Origin: Frigoribacterium sp. PhB160
GTDB taxonomy: Bacteria; Actinomycetota; Actinomycetes; Actinomycetales; Microbacteriaceae
Direction: 5' to 3'
DNA: 64,000 nucleotides
NCBI RefSeq assembly: GCF_003751785.1
Contig: NZ_RKIE01000003.1
Span: forward strand, 1-64,000
Shown: positions 51,605-61,483 of the stretch, piece after piece
Layout: each line of letters opens with the position of its first letter
Position numbering within the stretch: position 1 is the first letter of the stretch
Translations under genes and position numbers: made by a program
The notes under the pieces: generated by a model
The model's database searches: none
The model's input: only the letters and a program-made list of their open reading frames with translations
What the model was told of the DNA's origin: nothing

Positions 51605-53794
51605 TCACGCGAGGTCGTCGAGCGCCTCCGGCGACGGCTCCGCCACGATCTGGCGGACGACCGTCAGGCTCTCGCCGTCGTCGGCCACGTCGACGAGCAC
51701 GGTGTCGCCGTCGACGATCGTGCCGCCGAGCAGCGCCATGGCGAGCTTGTCGTCGATCTGGCGCTGCATGAGGCGCCGCAACGGCCGGGCGCCGTAGATC
51801 GGGTCGTAGCCCCGCTCGGCGAGCCACGCCCGGGCGTCCGGGGTGACGGCGAGCGACAGGCGACGGTCGGTGAGGCGGCGGCCCAGGCGGTCGACGTACA
51901 GCGAGACGATCTGCCCCAGGTCGTCGGTCGACAGGGTCGAGAACACCACGATGTCGTCGAGCCGGTTGACGAACTCGGGCTTGAACGCCTGCCGCACGAG
52001 CCCCTGCACGAGCTCTTCCTTCTGCGGGTCGCTGAGGCCCGGGTCGGTGATGACCTGCGAGCCGAGATTCGAGGTCAGCACGAGGATCGTGTTGCGGAAG
52101 TCGACCGTGCGCCCCTGGCCGTCGGTCAGGCGACCGTCGTCGAGCACCTGCAGCAGCACGTCGAAGACCTCCGGGTGAGCCTTCTCGACCTCGTCCATGA
52201 GCACGACGCTGTACGGGCGACGCCGCACCGCCTCGGTCAGCTGCCCGCCGGCCTCGTAGCCCACGTAGCCGGGAGGCGCGCCCACGAGGCGGGACACGCT
52301 GTGCTTCTCCCCGTACTCGCTCATGTCGATGCGCACGAGGGCCTTCTCGTCGTCGAACAGGAAGTCGGCGAGGGCCTTCGCGAGCTCCGTCTTGCCGACC
52401 CCGGTGGGGCCGAGGAAGAGGAACGAGCCGGTCGGGCGGTCGGGGTCGCTGATGCCCGCGCGGGTACGACGGACGGCCTCGCTGACGGCCTGGACCGCGG
52501 CGCGCTGGCCGATGAGGCGCCTCCCCAGCTCGCTCTCGAGGTGCAGGAGCTTCTCGGTCTCGCCGCTCAGCAGCCGACCGACCGGGATGCCCGTCCAGGC
52601 CGCGACGACCTCGGCGATGTCGGAGTCGGTGACGCTGTCGCTGACCAGACGGTCGTCGGACTTCTCGAACGACTCGGCGTCGGCCAGGCGCTTCTCGATG
52701 TCGGGGATGCGCTCGTAGCTGATGCGGGCGGCGTCCTCGTAACGCCCCTCTCGGAGCGCCCGGTCGGCGTCGATGCGCGCCTCGTTGAGGTCGCTGCGGA
52801 GGGTGCCGACGCCCTGCAGGGCGGCCTTCTCGGCCTGCCACCGGGCGTTCAGGTCGTCGTAGGCGGCCTGCTGCTGGGCGAGCTGCTCGCGGAGCGTCGC
52901 GAGCCGCGCCTGGGCGGCGTCGTCCTTCTCCTTCTTGAGGGCGAGCTCCTCGATCTGCAGCCGCACGAGGCCGCGATAGAGCTGGTCGAGCTCGACGGGC
53001 GACGAGTCGATCTCCATCTTGAGCCGCGACCCGGCCTCGTCGACGAGGTCGATCGCCTTGTCGGGCAGCTGACGGCTCGGGATGTACCGGTTCGACAGGG
53101 AGGCGGCGGCCACCAGGGCCCCGTCGGTGATCGTCACGCCGTGGTGCGCCTCGTAGCGCTCCTTCAGCCCGCGGAGGATGGCGACGGTGTCCTCGACGCT
53201 GGGTTCGCCGACGTAGACCTGCTGGAACCGGCGCTCGAGGGCGGCGTCTTTCTCGACGTACTGGCGGTACTCGTCGAGGGTGGTGGCGCCGATGAGCCGG
53301 AGCTCGCCGCGGGCGAGCATGGGCTTGAGCATGTTGGAGGCGGCCACCGAGCCCTCGCCGCCGCCCGCGCCCATGAGGGTGTGCAGCTCGTCGATGAAGG
53401 TGATGACCTGGCCGTCGCTCTTCGTGATCTCGCTGAGCACGTCCTTCAGGCGCTCCTCGAACTCGCCGCGGTACTTCGCTCCCGCGACGAGGGCGGCCAG
53501 GTCGAGGCTGATGAGCCGCTTGTCCTTCAGACTGTCGGCGACGTCGCCCTCGACGATGCGCTGGGCGAGCCCCTCGACGACGGCCGTCTTGCCGACGCCC
53601 GGCTCGCCGATGAGGACGGGGTTGTTCTTGGTGCGCCGGGTGAGCACCTGGCTGACCCGGCGGATCTCGGCGTCGCGGCCGATGACCGGGTCGAGCTTGC
53701 CGCTGCGGGCGACGGCCGTGAGGTCGACGCCGTACTTCTCGAGCGCGCTCTTCTGCTTCTCGGTGGAGGCGGGTGCGCCCTGCATGTTCGCCAT
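51605..53794 (-). CDS. clpB: ClpB disaggregase without the N-terminal Clp_N domain
   Basis: A 729-residue AAA+ chaperone that with DnaK rescues aggregated proteins. It has nucleotide domain 1 from about residue 15 ([20 protein letters not shown], Walker [21 protein letters not shown]), a coiled-coil middle domain (about 265-385) that identifies ClpB rather than ClpC, and nucleotide domain 2 ([40 protein letters not shown]). The usual 150-residue N domain is absent: the chain begins [10 protein letters not shown] straight before the ALEKYGVDL linker, like the short ClpB80 form made from an internal start in E. coli. A promoter with overlapping HAIR operator precedes it. Confidence 0.93.
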   Translation of the reverse strand: MANMQGAPASTEKQKSALEKYGVDLTAVARSGKLDPVIGRDAEIRRVSQVLTRRTKNNPVLIGEPGVGKTAVVEGLAQRIVEGDVADSLKDKRLISLDLAALVAGAKYRGEFEERLKDVLSEITKSDGQVITFIDELHTLMGAGGGEGSVAASNMLKPMLARGELRLIGATTLDEYRQYVEKDAALERRFQQVYVGEPSVEDTVAILRGLKERYEAHHGVTITDGALVAAASLSNRYIPSRQLPDKAIDLVDEAGSRLKMEIDSSPVELDQLYRGLVRLQIEELALKKEKDDAAQARLATLREQLAQQQAAYDDLNARWQAEKAALQGVGTLRSDLNEARIDADRALREGRYEDAARISYERIPDIEKRLADAESFEKSDDRLVSDSVTDSDIAEVVAAWTGIPVGRLLSGETEKLLHLESELGRRLIGQRAAVQAVSEAVRRTRAGISDPDRPTGSFLFLGPTGVGKTELAKALADFLFDDEKALVRIDMSEYGEKHSVSRLVGAPPGYVGYEAGGQLTEAVRRRPYSVVLMDEVEKAHPEVFDVLLQVLDDGRLTDGQGRTVDFRNTILVLTSNLGSQVITDPGLSDPQKEELVQGLVRQAFKPEFVNRLDDIVVFSTLSTDDLGQIVSLYVDRLGRRLTDRRLSLAVTPDARAWLAERGYDPIYGARPLRRLMQRQIDDKLAMALLGGTIVDGDTVLVDVADDGESLTVVRQIVAEPSPEALDDLA

Positions 53795-53811
53795 GATCGT
53801 TCCCTCCAGGA

Positions 53812-53832
53812 CTTGAGTGGACCAGACTCAAG
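53812..53832. promoter_or_regulatory. HAIR operator (HspR binding site) of clpB
   Basis: Perfect inverted repeat CTTGAGT-N7-ACTCAAG, the HAIR consensus. It overlaps the last bases of the clpB -10 element and lies 18 bases before the start codon, so HspR should repress clpB. Confidence 0.95.
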
Positions 53833-53858
53833 TTTACGCACACGATCTCCCGACGCAA
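53831..53858 (-). promoter_or_regulatory. clpB promoter
   Basis: Minus strand TTGCGT (53858-53853), 16-base spacer, TAAACT (53836-53831). The same 16-base spacing and HAIR overlap occur at dnaK. Confidence 0.75.
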
Positions 53859-53912
53859 GACGTCGCGATGGTCGGGTCCGTTCGTCTGGGAGCACGCACC
53901 AGACGTCGAGGG

Positions 53913-53918
53913 CAGGAT
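53913..53918 (+). promoter_or_regulatory. Leaderless -10 element for the hypothetical gene at 53925
   Basis: CAGGAT ends six bases before ATG 53925. Confidence 0.55.
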
Positions 53919-53924
53919 GTCGGC

Positions 53925-54383
53925 ATGATCGACGTCGACCTCGCCCGCCGCCTCCGAGACGCCGGCCTCCGCTGGCGTCCCGCCCCGGGGGACCGCTTCG
54001 TCGTCGAGCGCCTCGTCGACAGCGACGAGGGCGTCGGCGACGTGTTCACCATCAGCGACATGACCATCGAGGCGCACGAGCACCCGACCGGCACCGTGCT
54101 CGGCTTCAACGGCACGACCGAGTGGGCCCTCGACTCGGTCGCCGCCGAGGACGCGCTCTGGCTCCCGCGCGAGGACCAGCTCCGTGAGCTCCTCGGACGG
54201 TCGTTCGTGGGCCTGAGCCGGGTCTTCGTCGACGACGAGCACGTCGCCTACGAGGTGCGCGTCCTCGACCGCGACTCGTCGACGGGCGACGAGGTCCACG
54301 CGGCCGACGACGCCGAGACCGCCTACGCGCACGCCCTCCTGGCCTACGTCGACGCCTCCCTGCGCCTGGGCGAGATCGAGTAG
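53925..54383 (+). CDS. Conserved hypothetical protein
   Basis: A 152-residue cytoplasmic protein common in actinobacteria, sometimes labelled pilus assembly protein CpaE although no ATPase or receiver motif is present. Recognisable segments are LRDAGLRWRPAPGDRFVV near residue 10, FTISDMTIEAHEHPTGTVLGFNGTTEWALDSV near 41-72 (two overlapping family segments), and LWLPREDQLRELLG near 78. No helix-turn-helix, signal or membrane segment is visible. Leaderless start. It is divergent from clpB but does not share the HAIR operator arrangement. Function unknown. Confidence 0.8.
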   Translation: MIDVDLARRLRDAGLRWRPAPGDRFVVERLVDSDEGVGDVFTISDMTIEAHEHPTGTVLGFNGTTEWALDSVAAEDALWLPREDQLRELLGRSFVGLSRVFVDDEHVAYEVRVLDRDSSTGDEVHAADDAETAYAHALLAYVDASLRLGEIE

Positions 54384-54392
54384 CGACCGCCC

Positions 54393-54414
54393 GGCCCCGC
54401 GACGACGCGGGGCC
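54393..54414. terminator. Bidirectional hairpin terminator
   Basis: Nine-base stem GGCCCCGCG (54393-54401) / CGCGGGGCC (54406-54414), loop ACGA, in the 37-base gap between the convergent hypothetical gene and methyltransferase gene. Confidence 0.72.
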
Positions 54415-54420
54415 TCGGGG

Positions 54421-55548
54421 TCAGCGGCGGGTCGAGACCGTCACCGTGAACTTGGGCCCCCGCGCCGCCTGACGCGTCGGACCGACGGTGCGCTCGAGGG
54501 CCGCGCGGTAGCCGAGGTGCGAGTTCCAGACGCACCAGAGCTCCCCGCCCGGCCGCAGCAGCCGGGCCGCGCCGTCGAACAGCTTGTGGGCGATGCCCGC
54601 GTGCACGGCGGCCCCGACGTGGAACGGCGGGTTGAGCAGCACCAGGTCGGCGGAGCCTGCGGGGAGCGAGGCGCCGGCGTCGTCGCGCCGCGCCTCCACG
54701 CGTCCGGCGACGCCGTTGGCCTCGGCCGTGAGCCGGGCCGAGGCGACGGCCGCCCACGACTGGTCGGTCGCGACGACCCGGGCCGCCGGATGCGCGAGGG
54801 CGAAGGAGGCGCCGAGCACTCCCGTGCCGCAGCCCAGGTCGACGACGTGCGCCGCCTGCGCGAGCCCGGGCGCGTCCGCCTCGGCCGAGAGCGCCGCCAG
54901 CAGCGCGCGCGTGCCGACGTCGATCGAGGTCCCGGCGAACGCCGCGCCGTGGGCCACGACGACGAGGTCGCCGTGGCGACGTCGCTGCGGCCACGCCGGG
55001 TCCCCGGATCCGGGTGACGGCGACGTCGCGGTCAGCACGCGCGACTTCTGCCGGGCGAGGCCGGCTCGCACGTCGCCGAAGTGACGGCCGAGCACGCCGT
55101 TCATGGCGATCGTCATGTGCTTGACCCTGCCGCCCGCGACGACGACGACGTCGGGATGCGCGTGGGCCGCGACGAGCTCGGCGATCTCGTCGAGGGCGTC
55201 GAGGCCCCGGGGCAGCTGCAGCAGCACGACGCGGGCGTCGGCGACCAGGTCGGGCTCGAGGGGCAGCGACCGCCAGCGCGCCTCGACCCCCAGGGCCTCG
55301 GCGTTGGCGGCCAGCGCGAGCTCGCCGGAGAGGGCGTCCTGGTGGACGCGCAGCTCGGCGCCGTCGACGAGGTCGGACGCACCGAGGGCGAGGGCGCCGT
55401 GACGGTCGCCGATGACGACGACGCCGTCCGGGTGGGCGACCACCGCCTCGCGCGCCGTGTCGAGCAGCAGCCGGTCGGTCGCGTCGTACGCGACGAGCTC
55501 GGGGGCCTCGACGTCGGGCCACCGGCGGAGCTGGTCGAAGTCGATCAC
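54421..55548 (-). CDS. Class I SAM-dependent methyltransferase (RsmC/RlmG-like)
   Basis: A 375-residue protein of two tandem Rossmann-like domains, like RsmC/RlmG. The N-terminal domain (1-180) is degenerate; the C-terminal domain carries VVDLGCGTGVLGASFALAHP (SAM motif I, near residue 235), VVATDQSW near 257 and the catalytic LVLLNPPFHVG near 305, the NPPF motif of N-methyltransferases acting on rRNA guanine. The GTG at 55548 (VIDFDQLRRWP) is chosen because TAACGT ends exactly six bases upstream; a start two codons earlier would overlap that hexamer spacing. Likely 23S or 16S rRNA m2G methylation. Confidence 0.85.
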   Translation of the reverse strand: MIDFDQLRRWPDVEAPELVAYDATDRLLLDTAREAVVAHPDGVVVIGDRHGALALGASDLVDGAELRVHQDALSGELALAANAEALGVEARWRSLPLEPDLVADARVVLLQLPRGLDALDEIAELVAAHAHPDVVVVAGGRVKHMTIAMNGVLGRHFGDVRAGLARQKSRVLTATSPSPGSGDPAWPQRRRHGDLVVVAHGAAFAGTSIDVGTRALLAALSAEADAPGLAQAAHVVDLGCGTGVLGASFALAHPAARVVATDQSWAAVASARLTAEANGVAGRVEARRDDAGASLPAGSADLVLLNPPFHVGAAVHAGIAHKLFDGAARLLRPGGELWCVWNSHLGYRAALERTVGPTRQAARGPKFTVTVSTRR

Positions 55549-55554
55549 CCGCAC

Positions 55555-55560
55555 ACGTTA
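55555..55560 (-). promoter_or_regulatory. Leaderless -10 element that fixes the methyltransferase start
   Basis: Minus-strand TAACGT ends six bases before GTG 55548. It lies just beyond the hspR stop. Confidence 0.55.
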
Positions 55561-55573
55561 CCGGCAGGCAGGC

Positions 55574-56020
55574 TCAGCGCAGGGGCCGCCAGACGACGAC
55601 CGAGGTCTGCCGGGACGGCCGCGTGCCGTGCCGCAGGGGGACGACGCCGCTCTCGCCCGCGGCGAAGACCCGGGCGCCGGGCCGTGTGACGAGCTCGTCG
55701 GCGAGGGCACGCTCGAGCTCGCGCACCCGCGACTGCAGCGCCGTCACCTGGTTCTCGAGCTCGAGGATGCGCCGGATCCCCTCCAGCGAGACGCCCTCGC
55801 CCCCGAGCCGGGCGACCTCGCGCAGCTGCACGACGTCGCGCATCGAGTAGCGCCGGGACTTGCCCGCCGTGCGCTGCGGGACGACGAGGCCGAGGCGGTC
55901 GTACTGCCGGAGCGTCTGCGCGTGCATGCCCGTCAGCTCGGCCGCCGCGGCGATCGCGAAGACCGGAGAGTGCTCGTCGAGGGGCCACTGCGTGGCGTCG
56001 GGTCGGTCCATCGTCTCCAC
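55574..56020 (-). CDS. hspR: HspR, MerR-type heat-shock repressor
   Basis: A 148-residue MerR-family regulator. The helix-turn-helix and wing read FAIAAAAELTGMHAQTLRQY (residues about 21-40), then DRLGLVVPQRTAGKSRRYS, followed by a dimerisation coiled coil (RILELENQVTALQSRVRELE). HspR binds HAIR repeats with DnaK as co-repressor; three HAIR-type sites are present in this window, before clpB and dnaK. It is the last gene of the dnaK-grpE-dnaJ-hspR cluster, 27 bases after dnaJ. Confidence 0.95.
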   Translation of the reverse strand: METMDRPDATQWPLDEHSPVFAIAAAAELTGMHAQTLRQYDRLGLVVPQRTAGKSRRYSMRDVVQLREVARLGGEGVSLEGIRRILELENQVTALQSRVRELERALADELVTRPGARVFAAGESGVVPLRHGTRPSRQTSVVVWRPLR

Positions 56021-56047
56021 CTCCGGTCGCGGGTCGGTCTGGTCGGT

Positions 56048-57055
56048 CTAGCCCCGGGCGCGGACGATCAGGTCGTCGCGCGGGTTCTCGGCGGGCAGCG
56101 CCGCCGCGAGGGCCTCGACCGCCTCGCGGGCCTTGTCGCTGAGGTGCGAGGGCACGGCCACCTGCACCGTCGCGAGCAGGTCGCCGGTCGACGACTTGGT
56201 CGAGACGCCGCGGCCCTTGACCCGCAGCACTCGGCCCGACGGGGTGCCCGGCGCGACGCGCAGCCGCACCGGCTCGCCGCCGAGCGTCGGCACCTCGATC
56301 GTGGCGCCCAGCGTCGCCTCGGCGAAGGTGACCGGCACGTCGAGGCGCAGGTTGGCGCCGTCGAGCTCGAACACGGGGTGCTTGCGCACGGCGATGGTGA
56401 GCACCATGTCGCCGGACTCGCCGCCGTCGGGGCTCGCCTCGCCCTTGCCGCGCAGGCGGATCTTCTGGCCGTCGTGCACGCCGGCGGGGATGCGGACCTT
56501 CATCGGCCGGCCGTTCGCACCCTGCAGCGAGATGGTCTCGCCGACCACCGCCGTCTGGAAGTCGAGGGTCGTCGTCGCTGTCATGTCGCGCCCCTTGGCG
56601 GGCCCGCCGTAGCCGCGGAAGCCGCCGCTCGTCTGGCCGAAGCCGCCGCCTCCGAACATGCCGCCGAAGATGTCGTCGAACCCGCCGCCGCCCTGCTGGT
56701 ACCGGGGACGCTGGCCCGCGCCTGCTCCGGCACCGCCGCCGAACATGGTGCCGAAGACGTCCTCGAACCCTCCGCCCGCGCCTCCTGGTCCGCCGCTGCC
56801 CGCGGTGAAGCGGGCTCCGCTGCCCATGGCACGCACCTGGTCGTACTCGCGCCGTTGCTCGGGGTCGGAGAGCACCGAGTTCGCCTCGCTGACCTCCTTG
56901 AACTTCGACTCGGACGCGGCGTCGCCGGGGTTCGAGTCGGGGTGGTACTTGCGCGCGAGCTTCCGGTAGACCTTCTTGAGCTCGGCCGGCGTCACGTCCT
57001 TGGAGACGCCGAGGATCGCGTAGAAGTCCTTGTCGAACCAGTCCTGACTCGCCAC
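56048..57055 (-). CDS. dnaJ: DnaJ/CbpA-type co-chaperone without zinc finger
   Basis: A 335-residue J-protein. The J domain (5-73) has the HPD triad in KYHPDSNPG, which stimulates DnaK ATPase; residues about 78-155 are a very glycine/phenylalanine-rich linker; the rest is the two-barrel C-terminal client-binding domain. The chain contains no cysteine, so the CxxCxGxG zinc-finger repeats of classical DnaJ are absent, as in CbpA. GTG start with GGAAGGAGGT ribosome-binding site. Two hairpins separate it from grpE, so its level may be lower than that of DnaK. Confidence 0.92.
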   Translation of the reverse strand: MASQDWFDKDFYAILGVSKDVTPAELKKVYRKLARKYHPDSNPGDAASESKFKEVSEANSVLSDPEQRREYDQVRAMGSGARFTAGSGGPGGAGGGFEDVFGTMFGGGAGAGAGQRPRYQQGGGGFDDIFGGMFGGGGFGQTSGGFRGYGGPAKGRDMTATTTLDFQTAVVGETISLQGANGRPMKVRIPAGVHDGQKIRLRGKGEASPDGGESGDMVLTIAVRKHPVFELDGANLRLDVPVTFAEATLGATIEVPTLGGEPVRLRVAPGTPSGRVLRVKGRGVSTKSSTGDLLATVQVAVPSHLSDKAREAVEALAAALPAENPRDDLIVRARG

Positions 57056-57079
57056 CGGGCACCTCCTTCCTGTGATCTC

Positions 57080-57100
57080 GGTCGGCGCCGTGCGCCGACC
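57080..57100 (-). other. Second hairpin in the grpE-dnaJ gap
   Basis: Nine-base stem GGTCGGCGC (57080-57088) / GCGCCGACC (57092-57100) with a 3-base loop, just upstream of the dnaJ ribosome-binding site. It may stabilise the dnaJ-hspR RNA end. Confidence 0.4.
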
Positions 57101-57116
57101 CGAAGAGAATGTGGGA

Positions 57117-57150
57117 GGCGGTGGGCACCCCCTCGAGGACGCCCACCGCC
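57117..57150 (-). terminator. Hairpin (partial terminator/attenuator) after grpE
   Basis: Ten-base stem GGCGGTGGGC (57117-57126) / GCCCACCGCC (57141-57150), 14-base loop, 27 bases after the grpE stop. It probably reduces read-through from dnaK-grpE into dnaJ-hspR. Confidence 0.65.
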
Positions 57151-57177
57151 GGTCGCGACCTGCGTCGCGGATGGTGC

Positions 57178-57876
57178 TTACTGCGGGGTGTGGACCGCGA
57201 CCTTGGCGGCCCGGATGACCCGGTCGCCGATCTTGTAGCCCGGCTCGATGACGTCGGCCACCGTGTTCACGGTGACGTCCGCGCTCGGCAGCTGGACCAG
57301 CGCGTCGTGCATGCTCGGGTCGAAGACCTCGCCCTTCGCACCGACCTGCGTCAGCCCGAACTTGTCGAGCCCGCCGCGGATCTTCTGGGCGATGACCGTC
57401 ATCGGGCCCTCGGCCAGGTCGCCGTGCTGCTCGGCCCGGGCGAGGTCGTCGAGCGCGGGCATCAGCGAGCGGACGACCTCGGCCACGACCGCGTCGCGGT
57501 TGGCCTCGCGGTCGCGCTCGACCCGGCGACGGAAGTTGACCAGCTCGGCCTGTGCCCGGAGCATGTCCTGGCGCATCTCGGCGACCAGGTCGACGCTCGC
57601 GCCGTCGAGGATGGCCTCGTCCTCGGCGCTGAGCGCCTCGGCGGCCATCTCCTCCGCGGCGGCCGCGGCCCCGGCGGGGGCCTGGGCCCCCGCCGGCACC
57701 TCGACGTCGGGCGCCTCGGCGTCGACCAGCTGCTCCGGGTCGGTGACGTCGGCGGTGCCGCCGTCCTCCGACGGAGCGGCCGGCTCGGGCCGCAGCTCGC
57801 CGGTCTCCGGGTCGATGCGTCGCTTGTCGTTCACGACGGGCTCCTCGTCGGGAGCGCGGTTCTGCTCGTCAGTCAT
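57178..57876 (-). CDS. grpE: GrpE nucleotide-exchange factor
   Basis: A 232-residue DnaK partner. The N-terminal 90 residues are acidic, alanine-rich and probably disordered; the long dimerisation helix follows (RAQAELVNFRRRVERDREAN, residues about 110-129), then a four-helix bundle and the beta domain with FDPSMHDALVQLPSADV near 180 and GYKIGDRVIRAAKVAV at the C terminus, the GrpE signature. It starts six bases after the dnaK stop, so both are made from one transcript. Confidence 0.96.
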   Translation of the reverse strand: MTDEQNRAPDEEPVVNDKRRIDPETGELRPEPAAPSEDGGTADVTDPEQLVDAEAPDVEVPAGAQAPAGAAAAAEEMAAEALSAEDEAILDGASVDLVAEMRQDMLRAQAELVNFRRRVERDREANRDAVVAEVVRSLMPALDDLARAEQHGDLAEGPMTVIAQKIRGGLDKFGLTQVGAKGEVFDPSMHDALVQLPSADVTVNTVADVIEPGYKIGDRVIRAAKVAVHTPQ

Positions 57877-57882
57877 CAGCCC

Positions 57883-59754
<1,872 letters not shown>

Positions 59755-59807
59755 GTGCTGTTCTCCTTCGTGGTGCGGGTGATGCGGGAAGTCAGGGGGC
59801 CGACGTG

Positions 59808-59828
59808 CTTGAGTCGGCCGGGCTCAAC
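59808..59828. promoter_or_regulatory. HAIR operator 1 of dnaK
   Basis: CTTGAGT-N7-GCTCAAC, one base off in each outer position of the right arm; it overlaps the -10 of the dnaK promoter by two bases. Confidence 0.9.
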
Positions 59829-59854
59829 TTTACTCACGCTCGGTGGCGAGTCAA
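59827..59854 (-). promoter_or_regulatory. dnaK promoter
   Basis: Minus strand TTGACT (59854-59849), 16-base spacer, TAAAGT (59832-59827). The -35 is close to consensus. HAIR sites flank it on both sides. Confidence 0.8.
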
Positions 59855-59869
59855 GCCGTGAACCTGAAA

Positions 59870-59890
59870 GTTGAGCCAGAACGACTCAAG
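59870..59890. promoter_or_regulatory. HAIR operator 2 of dnaK
   Basis: GTTGAGC-N7-ACTCAAG, centred 62 bases upstream of operator 1, on the far side of the -35 element. Confidence 0.85.
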
Positions 59891-60011
59891 GAGCCCCCTT
59901 GCCCGCCCGCGCACGTGCCGTGTCGCGTCCCGCCGGCCCCCGGCGCACGTCTCGCCGAGGGCCGACCCGCGCTCCCGACGCACACCCCCCCGACGCGACA
60001 CGCGCGGCCGC

Positions 60012-60017
60012 TAGGGT
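60012..60017 (+). promoter_or_regulatory. Leaderless -10 element for the UMF1-type transporter
   Basis: TAGGGT ends six bases before ATG 60024. Confidence 0.6.
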
Positions 60018-60023
60018 GACGCC

Positions 60024-61406
60024 ATGACCGCCGCCCCGCCCCTGGCCGAGGCGTCGCCGATCCCCCGGCGCCGCGTGATCTCGTGGGCCCTGTGGGACTG
60101 GGGCTCCGCGGCGTTCAACGCCGTCGTCACCTCGTTCGTCTTCAGCACCTACCTCGCGAGCGGGGCGTTCGTCGCCCCCGCGGTCGTGGCCGCGGCCGGC
60201 GACGACGCCCGCAACCCCGCCCTCGTGCTCGCGAAGGCCGAGAACGCGACCGTCATCTCGACGGCGCTGACCGTGGCCGGCGTGCTCATCGCCCTCCTGG
60301 CCCCGGTGCTCGGGCAGCGGAGCGACGGCTCGGGGCGCCGCAAGACGTGGCTCGCGATCAACACCGGGCTCGTCGTCGTGGCGATGGTCGCGATGGTGCT
60401 CGTGGCACCGGCCCCGCCGTACCTCGTGTTCGGCGCAGCGCTCCTCGCGGCCGGCAACCTCTTCTTCGAGTTCGCGAGCGTGAGCTACAACGCGATGCTC
60501 GTGCAGGTCTCGACGCCGCGCACGATCGGCAAGGTGTCGGGCTTCGGCTGGGGCCTCGGCTACGTCGGCGGCATCGTCCTGCTCCTGCTGCTGCTCGTCG
60601 CGTTCCTCCAGAGCTTCGGCGTCGACGGACGCGGGGGCCTGCTCGCCGTGCCCACCGGGACCGAGGGAGGCGCGTGGGACGTCCGCCTCTCGATCGTCGT
60701 GGCCGCGGCCTGGTTCGCCGTCTTCGCGGTGCCGGTGCTGCTGGCCGTCCCGGAGCTGCCCGCCACGGCCACGGGCCCGCGGGCGGGGCTGCTGCGCTCG
60801 TACCGCCTCCTCGGCTCCACGATCGCGAAGCTCTGGCACACCAACCGGCAGGTGCTGCTCTTCCTGCTCGCCAGCGCCGTCTTCCGCGACGGGCTCGCGG
60901 CCGTCTTCACCTTCGGCGCGATCATCGCGGCGCAGGTCTTCGGCTTCTCGCCGAGCGAGGTCATCTACTTCGCCGTCGGCGCCAACCTCGTCGCGGGCAT
61001 CGGCACCTTCGTCGGCGGCTGGCTCGACGACCGCCTCGGCGCGAAGGCGATCATCGTCGGGTCGCTCGCGGGTCTCGTCGTCGCGGCCGGGGGCGTGCTC
61101 GCCATCGGCACGGAGGCCCGGCTCTTCTGGGTCTTCGGCCTCGCCCTCGCGCTCTTCGTCGGGCCGATCCAGTCGTCGAGCCGGTCGTTCCTCGCCCGCG
61201 TCACGCCCGCGGGGCGCGAGGGCGAGATCTTCGGCCTGTACGCGACGACGGGACGGGCGGTGAGCTTCCTCGCACCCGGGCTCTTCACGATCTTCGTGGG
61301 CGTCACGGGCGACACGCGCTTCGGCATCATCGGCATCGCCCTCGTCCTGCTCGCGGGGCTCGTGCTGATGCTGCCCGTGAAGGCGGTGCAGCGCTCGATC
61401 GACTGA
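60024..61406 (+). CDS. MFS transporter of the UMF1 (Atg22-like) group
   Basis: A 460-residue membrane protein with about 12 helices. VISWALWDWGSAAFNAVVTSFV (residues about 16-37; shown in part) is the N-terminal UMF1 hallmark (WALYDWxxSAF), and GWGLGYVGGIVLLLLLL near 175 and GGWLDDRLGAKAIIVGSLAG near 333 fit the same group, related to yeast Atg22 amino-acid exporters. Bacterial members are mostly uncharacterised. Leaderless start. It is divergent from the dnaK cluster and converges on the GH1 gene. No sign of transfer. Confidence 0.88.
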   Translation: MTAAPPLAEASPIPRRRVISWALWDWGSAAFNAVVTSFVFSTYLASGAFVAPAVVAAAGDDARNPALVLAKAENATVISTALTVAGVLIALLAPVLGQRSDGSGRRKTWLAINTGLVVVAMVAMVLVAPAPPYLVFGAALLAAGNLFFEFASVSYNAMLVQVSTPRTIGKVSGFGWGLGYVGGIVLLLLLLVAFLQSFGVDGRGGLLAVPTGTEGGAWDVRLSIVVAAAWFAVFAVPVLLAVPELPATATGPRAGLLRSYRLLGSTIAKLWHTNRQVLLFLLASAVFRDGLAAVFTFGAIIAAQVFGFSPSEVIYFAVGANLVAGIGTFVGGWLDDRLGAKAIIVGSLAGLVVAAGGVLAIGTEARLFWVFGLALALFVGPIQSSSRSFLARVTPAGREGEIFGLYATTGRAVSFLAPGLFTIFVGVTGDTRFGIIGIALVLLAGLVLMLPVKAVQRSID

Positions 61407-61447
61407 GCGCGCCCCGCGCACTCGCGCACCCCGACACACACCCCCGA

Positions 61448-61473
61448 CGCCCGCTCCTCCCCCGGGGCGGGCG
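61448..61473. terminator. Possible bidirectional terminator between the UMF1 transporter and GH1 gene
   Basis: Stem CGCCCGC (61448-61454) / GCGGGCG (61467-61473) with a 12-base C/G-rich loop, just before the GH1 stop on the other strand. Confidence 0.5.
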
Positions 61474-61483
61474 CTCCTGCCGG

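Noticed and set aside
51605-53794. ClpC instead of ClpB
   Set aside because: The long coiled-coil middle domain between the two nucleotide domains and the HspR operator fit ClpB.
53925-54383. Naming the hypothetical protein CpaE (pilus assembly)
   Set aside because: The length and motifs do not match CpaE ATPases and no pilus genes are near; the label seems to be an inherited annotation.
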